A DNA stretch of 64,000 nt from assembly GCA_963698435.1 (NCBI GenBank), contig CAVOQV010000007.1, positions 186,001 to 250,000 of the forward strand. Direction: 5' to 3'. A program made the position numbers and the translations under genes. The notes below the pieces were generated by a model. The model was given only the letters and a program-made list of their open reading frames with translations, was not told where the DNA came from and ran no database searches. Positions 1 through 8,512 of the stretch are shown here, piece after piece. Position 1 is the first letter of the stretch. Each line of letters begins with the position of its first letter. This DNA comes from Sva-07 sp963698435. Its GTDB lineage: Bacteria > Actinomycetota > Acidimicrobiia > Acidimicrobiales > Ilumatobacteraceae.

Positions 1-1
1 G

Positions 2-578
2 ACGATCGGCCTGTCGATCCTCCTGCGGTACGTCTTCGTCTACATCTTCGGTGGTGGCCCCCGGACATTCGGTGACTTCTCCGCCCAACGAGCGTGGAAG
101 ATCGGGCCGGTCGAGTTGACACCGAAGGACATCGTCGCGATGACGCTGTCGGTGATCATCCTGATCGGCGTGGCGTCATATCTCGAACTGACCCGCATGG
201 GTAAGGCCATGAGAGCGGTCTCCGACGACCGTGATCTGGCGGAGTCGACCGGCATCGACGTCGAAAAGGTGATCACCTGGGTGTGGGTGTCAGGCGCCGC
301 GCTCGGCCGCAGTGAGCGGCGTGTTCTTCGGGCTCGACCAGGTGAAGTGGGACTTCGGCTTCCGGATCCTGCTGCTCGTGTTCGCTTCGGTCACCCTGGG
401 CGGCCTCGGGCGGCCCTACGGTGCGTTGGTCGGCGCATTGATCGTCGGTCTGACGATCAACCTCTCGACGCTGCTGATCGACGCCGAGGTGAAGAACATG
501 GTGGCGCTGTTGATCATGGCGCTGATCCTGTTGTTCCGGCCGCAAGGCATCCTGGGTCGCAAGGAGAGGATCGGCTGA
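2..578 (+). CDS. livH: Branched-chain amino acid ABC transporter permease LivH, 5' part outside window, frameshifted
   Basis: C-terminal part (about 191 codons) of the first membrane permease of the Liv/HAAT importer for branched-chain amino acids or related amides. Hydrophobic helices and the ending RPQGILG are typical of LivH. The reading frame open from the window edge runs to about position 304 (GKAMRAVSDD, ESTGIDV), then the family sequence continues one base later as AAVSGVFFGL to the stop. One extra base near 305 restores a single protein, so this is a +1 frameshift. Its stop overlaps the start of livM (TGATG), as expected for an operon. The lesion resembles several others in this window and is probably a sequence error rather than gene decay. 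Confidence 0.85.
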
Positions 579-1588
579 TGGACTGGGGATTCATCCTCGA
601 ACGGACCTTCTCGACGATGTTCGGGGTCGAGGTCATGGTGTTCGCCCTGGCTGCGGTCGGGCTCAACGTGCAGTTCGGCTACGCGGGCCTGCTCAACTTC
701 GGTCAGGTCGGGTTCATGGCGGCCGGTGCCTACGGGCTGGGCGTCTCGATCAACTACTTCCAGTGGAACTTCCTTCTCGGTGTCCTGTTCGGCGTCGTCT
801 ATTCGATCATCCTGGCGCTGATCCTCGGGCTGCCGACCCTGCGACTCCGGGCGGACTATCTCGCCATCGTGACCATCGCCGCGTCGGAAGCGATCCGGTT
901 GTTCGTCCGCTGGCGCGTCATGAAGCCGATCACAGGGGCATCGGAGGGCATCGGTGAGTTCTCGGACCCGTTCTACGACACCGCCCTCAACCCGTTCACC
1001 GTCGGTCAGCGGTACGACTTCGGCCCGTTCTCCTATGTCGGCCGGGATCTCTGGGTGTTGCTGGTCGGCTGGACCATCCTGATCCTCACGGTGCTCGTCG
1101 TGAAGCGGCTGATGTCGTCGCCGTGGGGCCGGGCCCTCAAGGCGATCCGCGAAGACGAGGACGCCGCTCGGGCGTTGGGAAAGAATGCGTACTCCTACAA
1201 GTTGCAGGCGCTCGCGTTCGGTGGCGTGATCGGCGGCATCGCCGGCATGCTGCAGGTGCTCCAGAAGGGCTCGATCCAGCCCGACACGTTCAACCCGGTG
1301 ATCACGTTCACCATCTGGGCGATTCTCATTCTCGGAGGACCGGGGCGTACGTGGTCGCCGATCGTCGGATCGATGATCTACTGGACCTTGGTGTCGTTCC
1401 TGGAGAACGTCCTGCGGGGTCTCCCCGACGGCCCCGCCGGAACGCTCGAAGACACCATCGGGCTCAGCGAGTTCAACGTGAGCCAGGTGAGGTTCATCCT
1501 CGTCGGTCTCGGACTGCTGTTGCTCGCCCGCTATCGGCCGCAGGGGATCTTCGGCTCGAGAGAGGAGATGGCACTCGATGACCGATGA
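578..1588 (+). CDS. livM: Branched-chain amino acid ABC transporter permease LivM
   Basis: Second permease subunit of the Liv/HAAT importer, 336 aa, which pairs with LivH in the cytoplasmic membrane. It shows the family hallmarks: LNVQFGYAGLLNFGQVGF near residue 30, RLRADYLAIVTIA near 90, and the cytoplasmic EAA-like loop GRALKAIREDEDAARALG near 185 that contacts the ATPases. About eight or more hydrophobic segments are visible. The ATG overlaps the livH stop, and the 3' end overlaps livG by 11 bp, so translation is probably coupled. Amino acid substrates cannot be told from the permease alone. Confidence 0.93.
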   Translation: MDWGFILERTFSTMFGVEVMVFALAAVGLNVQFGYAGLLNFGQVGFMAAGAYGLGVSINYFQWNFLLGVLFGVVYSIILALILGLPTLRLRADYLAIVTIAASEAIRLFVRWRVMKPITGASEGIGEFSDPFYDTALNPFTVGQRYDFGPFSYVGRDLWVLLVGWTILILTVLVVKRLMSSPWGRALKAIREDEDAARALGKNAYSYKLQALAFGGVIGGIAGMLQVLQKGSIQPDTFNPVITFTIWAILILGGPGRTWSPIVGSMIYWTLVSFLENVLRGLPDGPAGTLEDTIGLSEFNVSQVRFILVGLGLLLLARYRPQGIFGSREEMALDDR

Positions 1589-2579
1589 CCACATCTCGAG
1601 CAGTGGGGGCGATCTCGACGGCCCCCAGCTGGGGCGGACCGCCGGAGGAGGCGGCGCGGCGAACGCGGTTCAGCAGCATGCGAATCCGGTTGCCGGTGCC
1701 TTCGTGGGAGTCGAGGCGGTTCCCGGCTCGAAGAAGCCGGACCCGATTCTCGTCGTCGACGAGGTGAGCAAGTCGTTCGGTGGGTTGATGGCGGTCAACG
1801 TCGAGCATCTGGAGATCCAGCGCGGTGCCATCACGGCGCTGATCGGGCCGAACGGTGCCGGAAAGACCACGTTCTTCAACCTGCTCACGGGCTTCGACAA
1901 GCCGAACACTGGTCGGGTGGTGATGGACGGGGACGCGATCAGCGGTGTGCAGCCGTACCGCCTCGCGAAGCGGGGGATGGTGCGGACCTTCCAGCTGACC
2001 AAGGCGCTCTCACGGATGACGGTGATCGACAACATGAAGCTCGGTGCCACGGGCCAGATCGGGGAGAATTTCTGGCGTGCGCTACTGCCGATCTGGCGCA
2101 CCCAGGAGAACGAGATCGAGCGCCGCGCCGACGCCTTGCTCGACCGGTTCAACCTGAGTCACATGCGCGACGAGTTCGCCGGAACGATGTCCGGCGGGCA
2201 GCGCAAGCTGGTCGAGATGGCTCGAGCCCTGATGACCGAGCCCCAGATCGTGATGTTGGACGAGCCGATGGCGGGGGTGAACCCTGCGCTCACGCAGTCG
2301 TTGCTCGGTCATGTGAAGGGTCTGCGGGCGGAAGGGCGCACGGTGATCTTCGTCGAACACGACATGGACGTCGTTCAGGACATCTCCGACTGGGTGGTCG
2401 TGATGGCGGAGGGCCAGATCATCGCCGAGGGCACACCGGAGGACGTCGCGGCGAACCAGGACGTGATCGACGCCTACCTCGGTTCCCACACCGACAGCGA
2501 CTTCTTCGACGACGAGGGTGACGGCCCACCGCCGCCCGATGTCCAAGCGTCGGATCTCGACGGGGGGACGCCAACGTGA
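1578..2579 (+). CDS. livG: Branched-chain amino acid ABC transporter ATP-binding protein LivG
   Basis: ATPase subunit of the Liv importer, 333 aa. Walker A GPNGAGKT at about 90-97, signature MSGGQRK near 204-210, and Walker B VMLDEP at 225-230 are intact, followed by a switch histidine in IFVEHDMD. The LivG-type C-terminal BCA domain (EGTPEDVAANQDVIDAYLG) is present. Unusual are a Gly/Ala-rich N-terminal extension of about 50 residues before the ABC domain and an acidic, proline-containing C-terminal tail. A later start cannot be excluded, but the ATG at 1578 overlaps livM by 11 bp, which fits translational coupling. Confidence 0.92.
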   Translation: MTDDHISSSGGDLDGPQLGRTAGGGGAANAVQQHANPVAGAFVGVEAVPGSKKPDPILVVDEVSKSFGGLMAVNVEHLEIQRGAITALIGPNGAGKTTFFNLLTGFDKPNTGRVVMDGDAISGVQPYRLAKRGMVRTFQLTKALSRMTVIDNMKLGATGQIGENFWRALLPIWRTQENEIERRADALLDRFNLSHMRDEFAGTMSGGQRKLVEMARALMTEPQIVMLDEPMAGVNPALTQSLLGHVKGLRAEGRTVIFVEHDMDVVQDISDWVVVMAEGQIIAEGTPEDVAANQDVIDAYLGSHTDSDFFDDEGDGPPPPDVQASDLDGGTPT

Positions 2580-3307
2580 GCGACGAACTGCTCATCCACG
2601 TCGACAACGTCCGCGCGGGCTACGTGCCGGGCGTCGACATTCTCAACGGCTGCTCACTCGAGCTGCGCCGCGGCGAGCTGATCGGCATCATCGGTCCGAA
2701 CGGTGCGGGCAAGTCGACGCTCTTGAAGGCGCTGTTCGGCCTGCTGTCGATCCGCGAGGGCCAGGTGCTCTACGAGGGTGACGACATCTCGTCGGCCTCG
2801 GCCCACGAGCTGGTCGAACGCGGTATCGGCTACGTGCCACAGCGTGACAACGTGTTTCCGTCGCTCACGGTCGAGGAGAACCTCGAGATGGGTGCCTTTC
2901 TCCGTCCCAAGACGGTGACGGAGCGGATCGGCTACGTGTGCGACATGTTCCCCCGGCTCGCCGAGCGCCTCGATCAACGAGCAGGTTCGCTCTCCGGTGG
3001 TGAGCGTCAGATGCTTGCGATGGGTCGAGCGCTGATGATGGATCCATCGGTGGTCCTGCTCGACGAGCCGTCGGCGGGCCTCTCGCCGGTGCTCCAGGAT
3101 CAGGTCTTCCTCCGCGTCCGTGAGATCAACCGGGCCGGCGTCTCCGTCGTGATGGTCGAGCAGAACGCGCGCCGGTGCCTCCAGATCTGCCATCGGGGTT
3201 ACGTCCTCGACCAGGGCACGAACGCCTACACCGACACCGGACGCAACCTCCTGGACGATCCGAAGGTGATCGAGCTCTACCTCGGCACCCTCGCCCGCGC
3301 TCGCTGA
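2576..3307 (+). CDS. livF: Branched-chain amino acid ABC transporter ATP-binding protein LivF
   Basis: Second ATPase of the Liv importer, 243 aa, forming a heterodimer with LivG. Walker A GPNGAGKS at about 40-47, signature LSGGERQ near 138 and Walker B VVLLDEP near 158 are present, followed by the short LivF-type C-terminus VIELYLG. The GTG start overlaps the livG stop by 4 bp (GTGA). It is the last gene of the operon; a strong hairpin follows about 80 bp downstream, facing the substrate-binding protein gene on the other strand. Confidence 0.93.
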   Translation: MSDELLIHVDNVRAGYVPGVDILNGCSLELRRGELIGIIGPNGAGKSTLLKALFGLLSIREGQVLYEGDDISSASAHELVERGIGYVPQRDNVFPSLTVEENLEMGAFLRPKTVTERIGYVCDMFPRLAERLDQRAGSLSGGERQMLAMGRALMMDPSVVLLDEPSAGLSPVLQDQVFLRVREINRAGVSVVMVEQNARRCLQICHRGYVLDQGTNAYTDTGRNLLDDPKVIELYLGTLARAR

Positions 3308-3389
3308 TCCAAGAGGCTGGCCTGCCCCGCCCGGCCGTGGGCGCGCCGCTCGTGTCATCGTGCTCGACCGCATCGCCCGATGACGCGAG

Positions 3390-3420
3390 AAGGCCCGCCG
3401 CCTCGCGGGCGACGGGCCTT
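3390..3420. terminator. Bidirectional hairpin terminator between livF and the substrate-binding protein
   Basis: AAGGCCCG at 3390-3397 pairs perfectly with CGGGCCTT at 3413-3420. The GC-rich stem lies between two convergent genes, starting with A and ending with T residues as in bidirectional intrinsic terminators, although a long U run is missing. Confidence 0.6.
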
Positions 3421-3447
3421 CAGGTGTTCAGGTGTTCAGGTGTTCAG
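3421..3447. repeat. Triplicated 8-bp tandem repeat
   Basis: Three exact copies of CAGGTGTT followed by CAG. The array abuts the terminator hairpin, and its end contains the stop codon of the minus-strand substrate-binding protein (3444-3446). Length differences here would move or remove that stop. Confidence 0.8.
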
Positions 3448-4739
3448 CTGGCGAACACGTAGGTGTCGAGCTCCTGGTTGGGAGCATCGGCGCCGTCGTA
3501 GACCCAGATGCGGAAGCTGGCCGCTTCCGGCTCGCCGGCATCACCGAAGGAGTACGGACCGCCGAAGCCGTCGTAGTCGATGTCTTCGCCGGCCTCGACG
3601 AGCGCTGCGCACTCCTCGAAGCTGGTGCAGACCGTGCCGTCCTTGGTGACTCCGTTGATCTCCGCGGCGATCGCCGAGGGGTCATCGGAGCCTGCCACGA
3701 GTGCTGCAAGCGCAGTGATGATCACCGCGTCGTAGCTCTCGGCGCCGTAGCTGTACTCGCCACCTGCACCGTTCTCGTCGAGACGAGCGGTGAAGTCGGA
3801 GATCGTCCCGAGGTCGATCGACGGGACCGTTCCCTTGAATCCCGTCAGGATCGCCGGGTCGTCGAGCTCGGTGCCGATGCCGATGTTGCCGTCCACGCCG
3901 TACACCGCAGTGTCAGCTGGTCCGATGCCGCGCTCGTTCATCGTGGTCAGGATGCTTGCGCTCTCGGCGAAGCCGATCACGACGATTGCATCGGAGCCGG
4001 CCTGCACGAGTGCGTCGATCTCGGCGTCGAAGCTCTCGGTGTCGACGGCGTAGGCGAGGAACTCGTCGACGGTGCCGCCGTTGGCTTCCAGGTTCTCCTG
4101 GAGCGCCTCGGCAAGGCCGACGCCGTAGCTCTCCTGGCGGTACAGGATCGACACGGACTCGTTGCCGTCATCGAGGATCTGGTTGGCGAGGACACGGCCC
4201 TGGAGGATGTCGGACGGTGCGGTACGGAAGTACAGGCCGTCGTCCTCGTAGGTCGTGAAGTCCGGCGAGGTGTTCGCCGGGCTGAACTGGATGACGCAGG
4301 AACCGGTGATCTTGTCGATCACGGTCTTGGACACGGCCGACGAAGCGGCACCGACGATCACGTCGGAGCCGGCCGCGAGCAGGCGGTCGACTTCGAGGTT
4401 GGCGGTGTCGGTCGTCGTGTCGCCGGAGTCGCCCTGTTCGATGACGACGTCGGCGCCGAGGACGCCGCCAGCGGCGTTGATGTCCTCGACGGCCATGTTG
4501 GTGCCAGCGATCTCGGGCGGGCCGAGGAACGCGAGGTCACCGGTCACCGGCAGGATCGTGCCGACGGTGAGCACACCGTCGGTCTCGCAGCTGCCGTCAC
4601 CGGCCTCGCCGCCAGTCGCCGTTGCATCTGTCGTCTCTGCGCCTTCGTCAGCCCCGTCGTCGTCACTGCCGCATGCTGCGGCAACGAGCGTCAGGCCGAC
4701 CAAGAGCGCACCGACGCGCTTCGCGCGTGAGTTTCTCAT
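3444..4739 (-). CDS. ABC transporter substrate-binding lipoprotein, branched-chain amino acid (LivJ/LivK) type
   Basis: Periplasmic-binding protein of type 1 fold, 431 aa, the likely receptor for the Liv permease encoded convergently at 1-3.3 kb. The start at 4739 gives a lipoprotein signal: basic RNSRAKRVG, a hydrophobic stretch, and lipobox VAAAC with Cys near residue 23, followed by an acidic, disordered linker rich in D, E and T. The mature domain shows LTVGTILPVTGDLAFLG, INAAGGVLGA and SAVSKTVIDKI, matching the HAAT family. A GGGGGAG ribosome binding site (4750-4756 on the plus strand) supports the start. Longer in-frame starts upstream would bury the signal peptide. Confidence 0.9.
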   Translation of the reverse strand: MRNSRAKRVGALLVGLTLVAAACGSDDDGADEGAETTDATATGGEAGDGSCETDGVLTVGTILPVTGDLAFLGPPEIAGTNMAVEDINAAGGVLGADVVIEQGDSGDTTTDTANLEVDRLLAAGSDVIVGAASSAVSKTVIDKITGSCVIQFSPANTSPDFTTYEDDGLYFRTAPSDILQGRVLANQILDDGNESVSILYRQESYGVGLAEALQENLEANGGTVDEFLAYAVDTESFDAEIDALVQAGSDAIVVIGFAESASILTTMNERGIGPADTAVYGVDGNIGIGTELDDPAILTGFKGTVPSIDLGTISDFTARLDENGAGGEYSYGAESYDAVIITALAALVAGSDDPSAIAAEINGVTKDGTVCTSFEECAALVEAGEDIDYDGFGGPYSFGDAGEPEAASFRIWVYDGADAPNQELDTYVFAS

Positions 4740-4765
4740 GTTGTGGATTCTCCCCCTTGTCGGGA

Positions 4766-4785
4766 TACGGGCGGGATTGCCCGTA
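4766..4785 (-). promoter_or_regulatory. Hairpin in the 5' leader of the substrate-binding protein
   Basis: TACGGGC (4766-4772) and GCCCGTA (4779-4785) form a perfect 7-bp stem with a 6-nt loop. It lies between the likely promoter (4802-4807) and the ribosome binding site, so it would be in the transcript leader. It could stabilise the mRNA or bind a regulator; no known riboswitch is recognised. Confidence 0.5.
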
Positions 4786-4801
4786 CTTCTAAGGTCCGAA
4801 G

Positions 4802-4807
4802 ATTGTA
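4802..4807 (-). promoter_or_regulatory. Probable -10 box of the substrate-binding protein gene
   Basis: Read on the minus strand the hexamer is TACAAT, five of six matches to the sigma-70-type consensus, about 60 nt upstream of the ATG. No convincing -35 box is seen at 16-18 nt. Confidence 0.5.
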
Positions 4808-4849
4808 CGCGTCGTGCGCGGCGAATGGCACGCACTACGTTTCGGCAGC

Positions 4850-5693
4850 GTGAACGATTCGACCGGTTCTGATGGCACTTCAAGCGACGAAACCGAGGTG
4901 CGCTACGGCGTGGTCGACCACGTTGCGACGCTCACGTTGAACGCGCCGGAGCGGATGAACACGATCTCCGGGCCGATGCTCGAACAGATCAGCGACCTCC
5001 TCCTGCCGCGCCGATCACGACCCCGACGTTCGATGCATCGTGTTGACGGGTGCCGGCCGAGCGTTCTGTGCCGGCCTCGACCTGCAGGCCCAGATGGCCG
5101 GTCCGAAGGGGGGCCTCGGCAACCTCGGTGGAGGCGACGCGACGTTCTCCGGCGAGTTCGATCTGCGCAGCGCTCCACCGGTGGTCTTGCACAACCTCGA
5201 CACGCCGACGGTCTGCGCCCTCAACGGGGGATCGGCCGGGTACGGGCTCGACCTGGCGTTGGGCTGCGACATCCGCATCGCGGTCGACACCGCCAAGCTG
5301 AACCCGGGCTTCGCCAAGCGAGGCATCCTGCCCGAGAGCGGTGGCACGTGGCTGCTGCCAAGAATGGTCGGCTACGCGAAGGCCGCCGAGATCGCCTTCA
5401 CCGGCCGGACGTTGACCGCCACCGAGGCGCTCGAGCTGGGGCTGGTGAACCATGTGGTGAGCGCCGAGGAGTTCGCTGACCGTACGGCGGCGCTGGCCAA
5501 CGAGATCGCAGCGAACGCGCCGCTCGCCGTCCGGGCGATCAAACGGATGATGCGCGCCGCGGAGACCGAGACGTTCGAACAGAACGTGCACCACGTGTTC
5601 CTCCAGCTCCTCCCGCTGCTGCGCACCAACGACTTCTCCGAGGGCGTTGCGGCGTTCATGGAGAAGCGCGATCCCGAGTTCCACGGCCGGTGA
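4850..5693 (+). CDS. Enoyl-CoA hydratase/isomerase family protein, frameshifted
   Basis: Crotonase-fold enzyme that hydrates or isomerises enoyl-CoA thioesters, likely in fatty-acid or amino-acid catabolism. The first part reads VATLTLNAPERMNTIS and stops matching near position 5005; after one extra base near 5009 it resumes as ADHDPDVRCIVLTGAGRAFCAGLDL, which holds the first oxyanion-hole segment. The second oxyanion segment is ALNGGSAGYGLDLALGCD. Corrected length is about 280 aa, normal for the family. The GTG at 4850 is the last in-frame start before the conserved domain. The stop overlaps the next gene's GTG by 4 bp. Confidence 0.82.
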
Positions 5694-6355
5694 CGGCGAC
5701 GCCCGGCTCTGGTGCATCCAATCCGGTCGGTCTACTGGAGGCGATGGCGACCACGCGAGCGATCCGTCGGTACACCGACGCCCCCATCCCGGACCGCGAC
5801 CTGGCAGAGATCCTGTGGCACGCCGGGCGGGCGCCGTCGGGCTCGAACCGCCAGCCGTTCCGCTTCCTGGTCCTGCGGGACGGACCCGGCGCGACCGCGG
5901 CGAAAGCGCTCCTCGGTGATGCGTTCCGAGCCGGCTGGAACGCCAAGCGCGAGGCGGACGGGTACCGACCATCGCGGTTCGCCGACTCGATGCAGCGCTA
6001 CGTCGACCGCTTCGAACGGACCCCGGTGGTCGTGCTGGTCTGTCTCGAGCGCTACCGCCGGCCGTCACCGTACGAGGGCGCCTCGGTGTATCCGGCCTGT
6101 CAGAACCTGCTGCTCGCAGCCCGGGCGCTGGGCTACGGCGGAGCTCTGACGATGTGGCACCTCGGTGTCGAGACGGAACTGCGCGAACTCCTGTCGATTC
6201 CCGACGGTGTCGCCCTGTCGGCGTGCATCACCCTGGGAGTTCCCGAGGGCCGCCACGGCGCACTGAGACGCAAACCGCTCGACGAGGTCGTGTTCGACGA
6301 CGCGTGGGGCGGCTCAGCCGACTGGATCTCGGACTCGTCGACGCTGCCCCAGTAG
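5690..6355 (+). CDS. Nitroreductase family protein
   Basis: FMN-dependent nitroreductase-fold protein of 221 aa. Typical features are the N-terminal TTRAIRRYTDAPIPD with the FMN-contacting arginines, WHAGRAPSGSNRQPFRF near residues 44-60, and a central ALGYGGALTMWHLG segment before the C-terminal LGVPEGRHG. The physiological substrate is unknown; members reduce nitroaromatics, quinones or flavins using NAD(P)H. The GTG start overlaps the upstream hydratase stop, so the two genes are probably cotranscribed. Confidence 0.85.
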   Translation: MTATPGSGASNPVGLLEAMATTRAIRRYTDAPIPDRDLAEILWHAGRAPSGSNRQPFRFLVLRDGPGATAAKALLGDAFRAGWNAKREADGYRPSRFADSMQRYVDRFERTPVVVLVCLERYRRPSPYEGASVYPACQNLLLAARALGYGGALTMWHLGVETELRELLSIPDGVALSACITLGVPEGRHGALRRKPLDEVVFDDAWGGSADWISDSSTLPQ

Positions 6356-6360
6356 CGCTC

Positions 6361-6461
6361 CGATGAGCGAAACCGCCGTATCCGGTCGTTTCGCTCATCG
6401 TTTGGGCCGGTGAGCGGGTTGTGATGAGCGAGACCGCCGTATCCGGTCGTTTCGCTCATCG
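6361..6461. repeat. Two tandem copies of a palindromic hairpin element
   Basis: Copy 1: CGATGAGCGAAAC (6361-6373) pairs with GTTTCGCTCATCG (6388-6400), a perfect 13-bp inverted repeat. Copy 2: GATGAGCGAGAC (6423-6434) pairs with GTTTCGCTCATC (6449-6460) with one G-T wobble. The loop CGCCGTATCCGGTC is identical in both copies. The pair fills the gap between the nitroreductase stop and the xylulokinase promoter, so it may act as a terminator, but the conserved loop suggests a REP-like family. Confidence 0.75.
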
Positions 6462-6491
6462 CTGGGGCCGGGACGTCGAGGCGAGTGGATC

Positions 6492-6497
6492 TAGTCT
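6492..6497 (+). promoter_or_regulatory. -10 box of a probably leaderless xylB transcript
   Basis: TAGTCT ends 6 nt before the GTG start of xylulokinase and no Shine-Dalgarno sequence is present, so transcription would begin at or near the start codon. Confidence 0.5.
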
Positions 6498-6503
6498 GCG
6501 GCC

Positions 6504-7916
6504 GTGCCCTTCGTCGCCGGCGTCGACTCGTCCACCCAGTCCACCAAGGTCGAGATCCGTGATCTCGACTCGGGTGAGATCGTTGCGTCGACCTCGTGGC
6601 CGCATCCCTCGGTGACACCGCCGTGCAGCGAACAGGACCCGGAGTCGTGGTCGGCCGCCTTCGACCACGCGTGGTCGGCCGCGCTCGAGGCTCTCCCGGG
6701 AACTTCTCGGGTCGAGGTGATCAGCGTCGCCGGTCAGCAGCACGGCATGGTGGCGCTCGATGTCGACGGCGAGTCGGTCCATCCGGCCAAGCTGTGGAAC
6801 GACACCGAGTCGGCACCGGATGCCGACAGGCTGATCGAGCAGTTGGGCGGGCCCGCAGCGTGGGCCGATGCGGTCGGCAGCGTGCCGGTGGCGGCATTCA
6901 CCGCGACGAAGCTCTCCTGGTTGCACCGCTCCCACGCCGACGAGTGGGAGCGGATCGCGCACGTGCTGCTCCCGCACGACTACCTGACCCACCGGCTGAC
7001 CGGTGCGTACACGACCGACCGAGGCGATGCGTCGGGAACCGGCTATTGGTCACCGGCGACGGGGGAGTACCGATGGGATCTCCTGGGATTGATCGACCGC
7101 GACCGCAACTGGGCTGACGTCGTGCCGACCGTGCTCGAACCCCTCGACGTCGCCGGCCACTGGGACGGCATTGCCGTCGCAGTCGGCACGGGCGACAACA
7201 TGGCAGCTGCGCTCGGACTCGGGCTCGCTCCCGGCGACGCTGCGCTGTCGGTCGGCACGTCGGGCACGGCGTTCGCCGTGGCGGATGCGCCAACGGCGGA
7301 CCCGACCGGTGCCGTCGCCGGATTCGCAGATGCCACCGGTCACTTCCTCCCGCTGGTGTGCACATCGAATGCGGCCAAGGTCCTCGATGCGGTCGCCCGT
7401 CTGCTCGGGGTGGATCATGACGACTTCGACCGGCTGGCGCTGTCCACGGTCGGCGATGCTCGGGTGCCCGTCCTGCTGCCGTACTTCGACGGAGAGCGCA
7501 CCCCCAATCGGCCAGACGCCACGGGCATGATCGATCGCCTCCGCAGCGACGTCACCCGCGAGCAGTTCGCCCTCGCCGCGGTCAACGGCGTGGCCTGCGG
7601 GTTGCTCGACGCCGTCGATTCGCTCCGTTCCGTTTCGGCGGTGACCGGTCGGGTCGTGTTGACCGGCGGAGGTGCCAACTCGACGGCGCTGCAAGCGGTC
7701 CTCGCCGGGCTCCTCGACCGGCCGCTCGTTCGCTCACAGGTCGATCAGGCCGTCGCTGCGGGGGCCGCCGTGCAGGCCGCGGCGGTGGCCAGTGGGGTCG
7801 ACCACGCCTCGATCCAACGGCGGTGGGGACTCGGTGACGCGGGTGACGCCATCGAGCCGGTCGACTCCGGTGCCGTGCGCGAGCGTTACGCCGCCCTGCG
7901 CGACTCGGTTCGCTGA
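6504..7916 (+). CDS. xylB: Xylulokinase (FGGY family carbohydrate kinase)
   Basis: FGGY sugar kinase of 470 aa, most like xylulokinase, which phosphorylates D-xylulose for the pentose phosphate pathway. The N-terminus has the phosphate-binding VAGVDSSTQSTKVEI; the middle has AGQQHGMVALD and KLWNDTES, the xylulokinase substrate region; ATP-site motifs SVGTSGTAFAV and LTGGGANSTALQAVLAG follow. The GTG at 6504 lies directly after a -10-like TAGTCT. No xylose isomerase or transporter is adjacent, so the substrate is inferred from sequence only; another pentulose or polyol is possible. Confidence 0.83.
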   Translation: MPFVAGVDSSTQSTKVEIRDLDSGEIVASTSWPHPSVTPPCSEQDPESWSAAFDHAWSAALEALPGTSRVEVISVAGQQHGMVALDVDGESVHPAKLWNDTESAPDADRLIEQLGGPAAWADAVGSVPVAAFTATKLSWLHRSHADEWERIAHVLLPHDYLTHRLTGAYTTDRGDASGTGYWSPATGEYRWDLLGLIDRDRNWADVVPTVLEPLDVAGHWDGIAVAVGTGDNMAAALGLGLAPGDAALSVGTSGTAFAVADAPTADPTGAVAGFADATGHFLPLVCTSNAAKVLDAVARLLGVDHDDFDRLALSTVGDARVPVLLPYFDGERTPNRPDATGMIDRLRSDVTREQFALAAVNGVACGLLDAVDSLRSVSAVTGRVVLTGGGANSTALQAVLAGLLDRPLVRSQVDQAVAAGAAVQAAAVASGVDHASIQRRWGLGDAGDAIEPVDSGAVRERYAALRDSVR

Positions 7917-7921
7917 GACCG

Positions 7922-8491
7922 ATGTCGGCGTTGGATCCGTTCTCGACTCTCGGACTCGGCCACGACGCCACCCGCGAGGACGTCCGCGCTGCTCGACGGC
8001 GTCTCGCCAAGGGGAACCACCCTGATCAGGGCGGCGATTCCTCACGGATGCAGACGATCAACGAAGCTGCGGACGCTGCGTTGGTGGCCATCGACGCCCG
8101 CGAGGCCAACGGCCCCGGTCGGTCTGCGAACACTGTCGGCAGCGACTCAGGAGCGCCGGCCCACCGGGTTCCGCCGTCGCACGCCGCTACCGGCGGCGTT
8201 GCGCGGGACGCGCCGTCGTTCACCGTCGAGGCTCTGCCGGTCGAGACCTTCGAGGCGATGCTCGTCGTTGCATCGTGGCTGGGGGAGGTCCTCGACGACG
8301 ACCCGCCATACCGGCTCGACATGTACCTCCACGACCCCTACGACTGTTGGTGCCGCCTCGACGTGGTCCCCGATGCGGGGGCATCCACGGTCAGCCTGAC
8401 GGTCGCAGGACTCGACGGTGCGCCGACCCCCGACGTGCTCGCAGTCCGCGACGCCTGGGTCGCGAACCTGAACGCCGTCGACTGGCCTTGA
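7922..8491 (+). CDS. J-domain (DnaJ-like) protein
   Basis: 189-aa protein with an N-terminal J-domain-like segment: DPFSTLGLGHDATREDVRAARR, then the diagnostic HPD in NHPDQGG near residues 38-44. J domains stimulate Hsp70 ATPase; no Gly/Phe region, zinc finger or client-binding domain of classical DnaJ is seen. The C-terminal half (LDMYLHDPYDCWCRLDVV) resembles no domain I can name. It starts 5 bp after the xylulokinase stop, so it is probably expressed with it, and ends facing the sua5 gene. Confidence 0.6.
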   Translation: MSALDPFSTLGLGHDATREDVRAARRRLAKGNHPDQGGDSSRMQTINEAADAALVAIDAREANGPGRSANTVGSDSGAPAHRVPPSHAATGGVARDAPSFTVEALPVETFEAMLVVASWLGEVLDDDPPYRLDMYLHDPYDCWCRLDVVPDAGASTVSLTVAGLDGAPTPDVLAVRDAWVANLNAVDWP

Positions 8492-8512
8492 CTGCCTCCC
8501 GCGTCCTCGATG

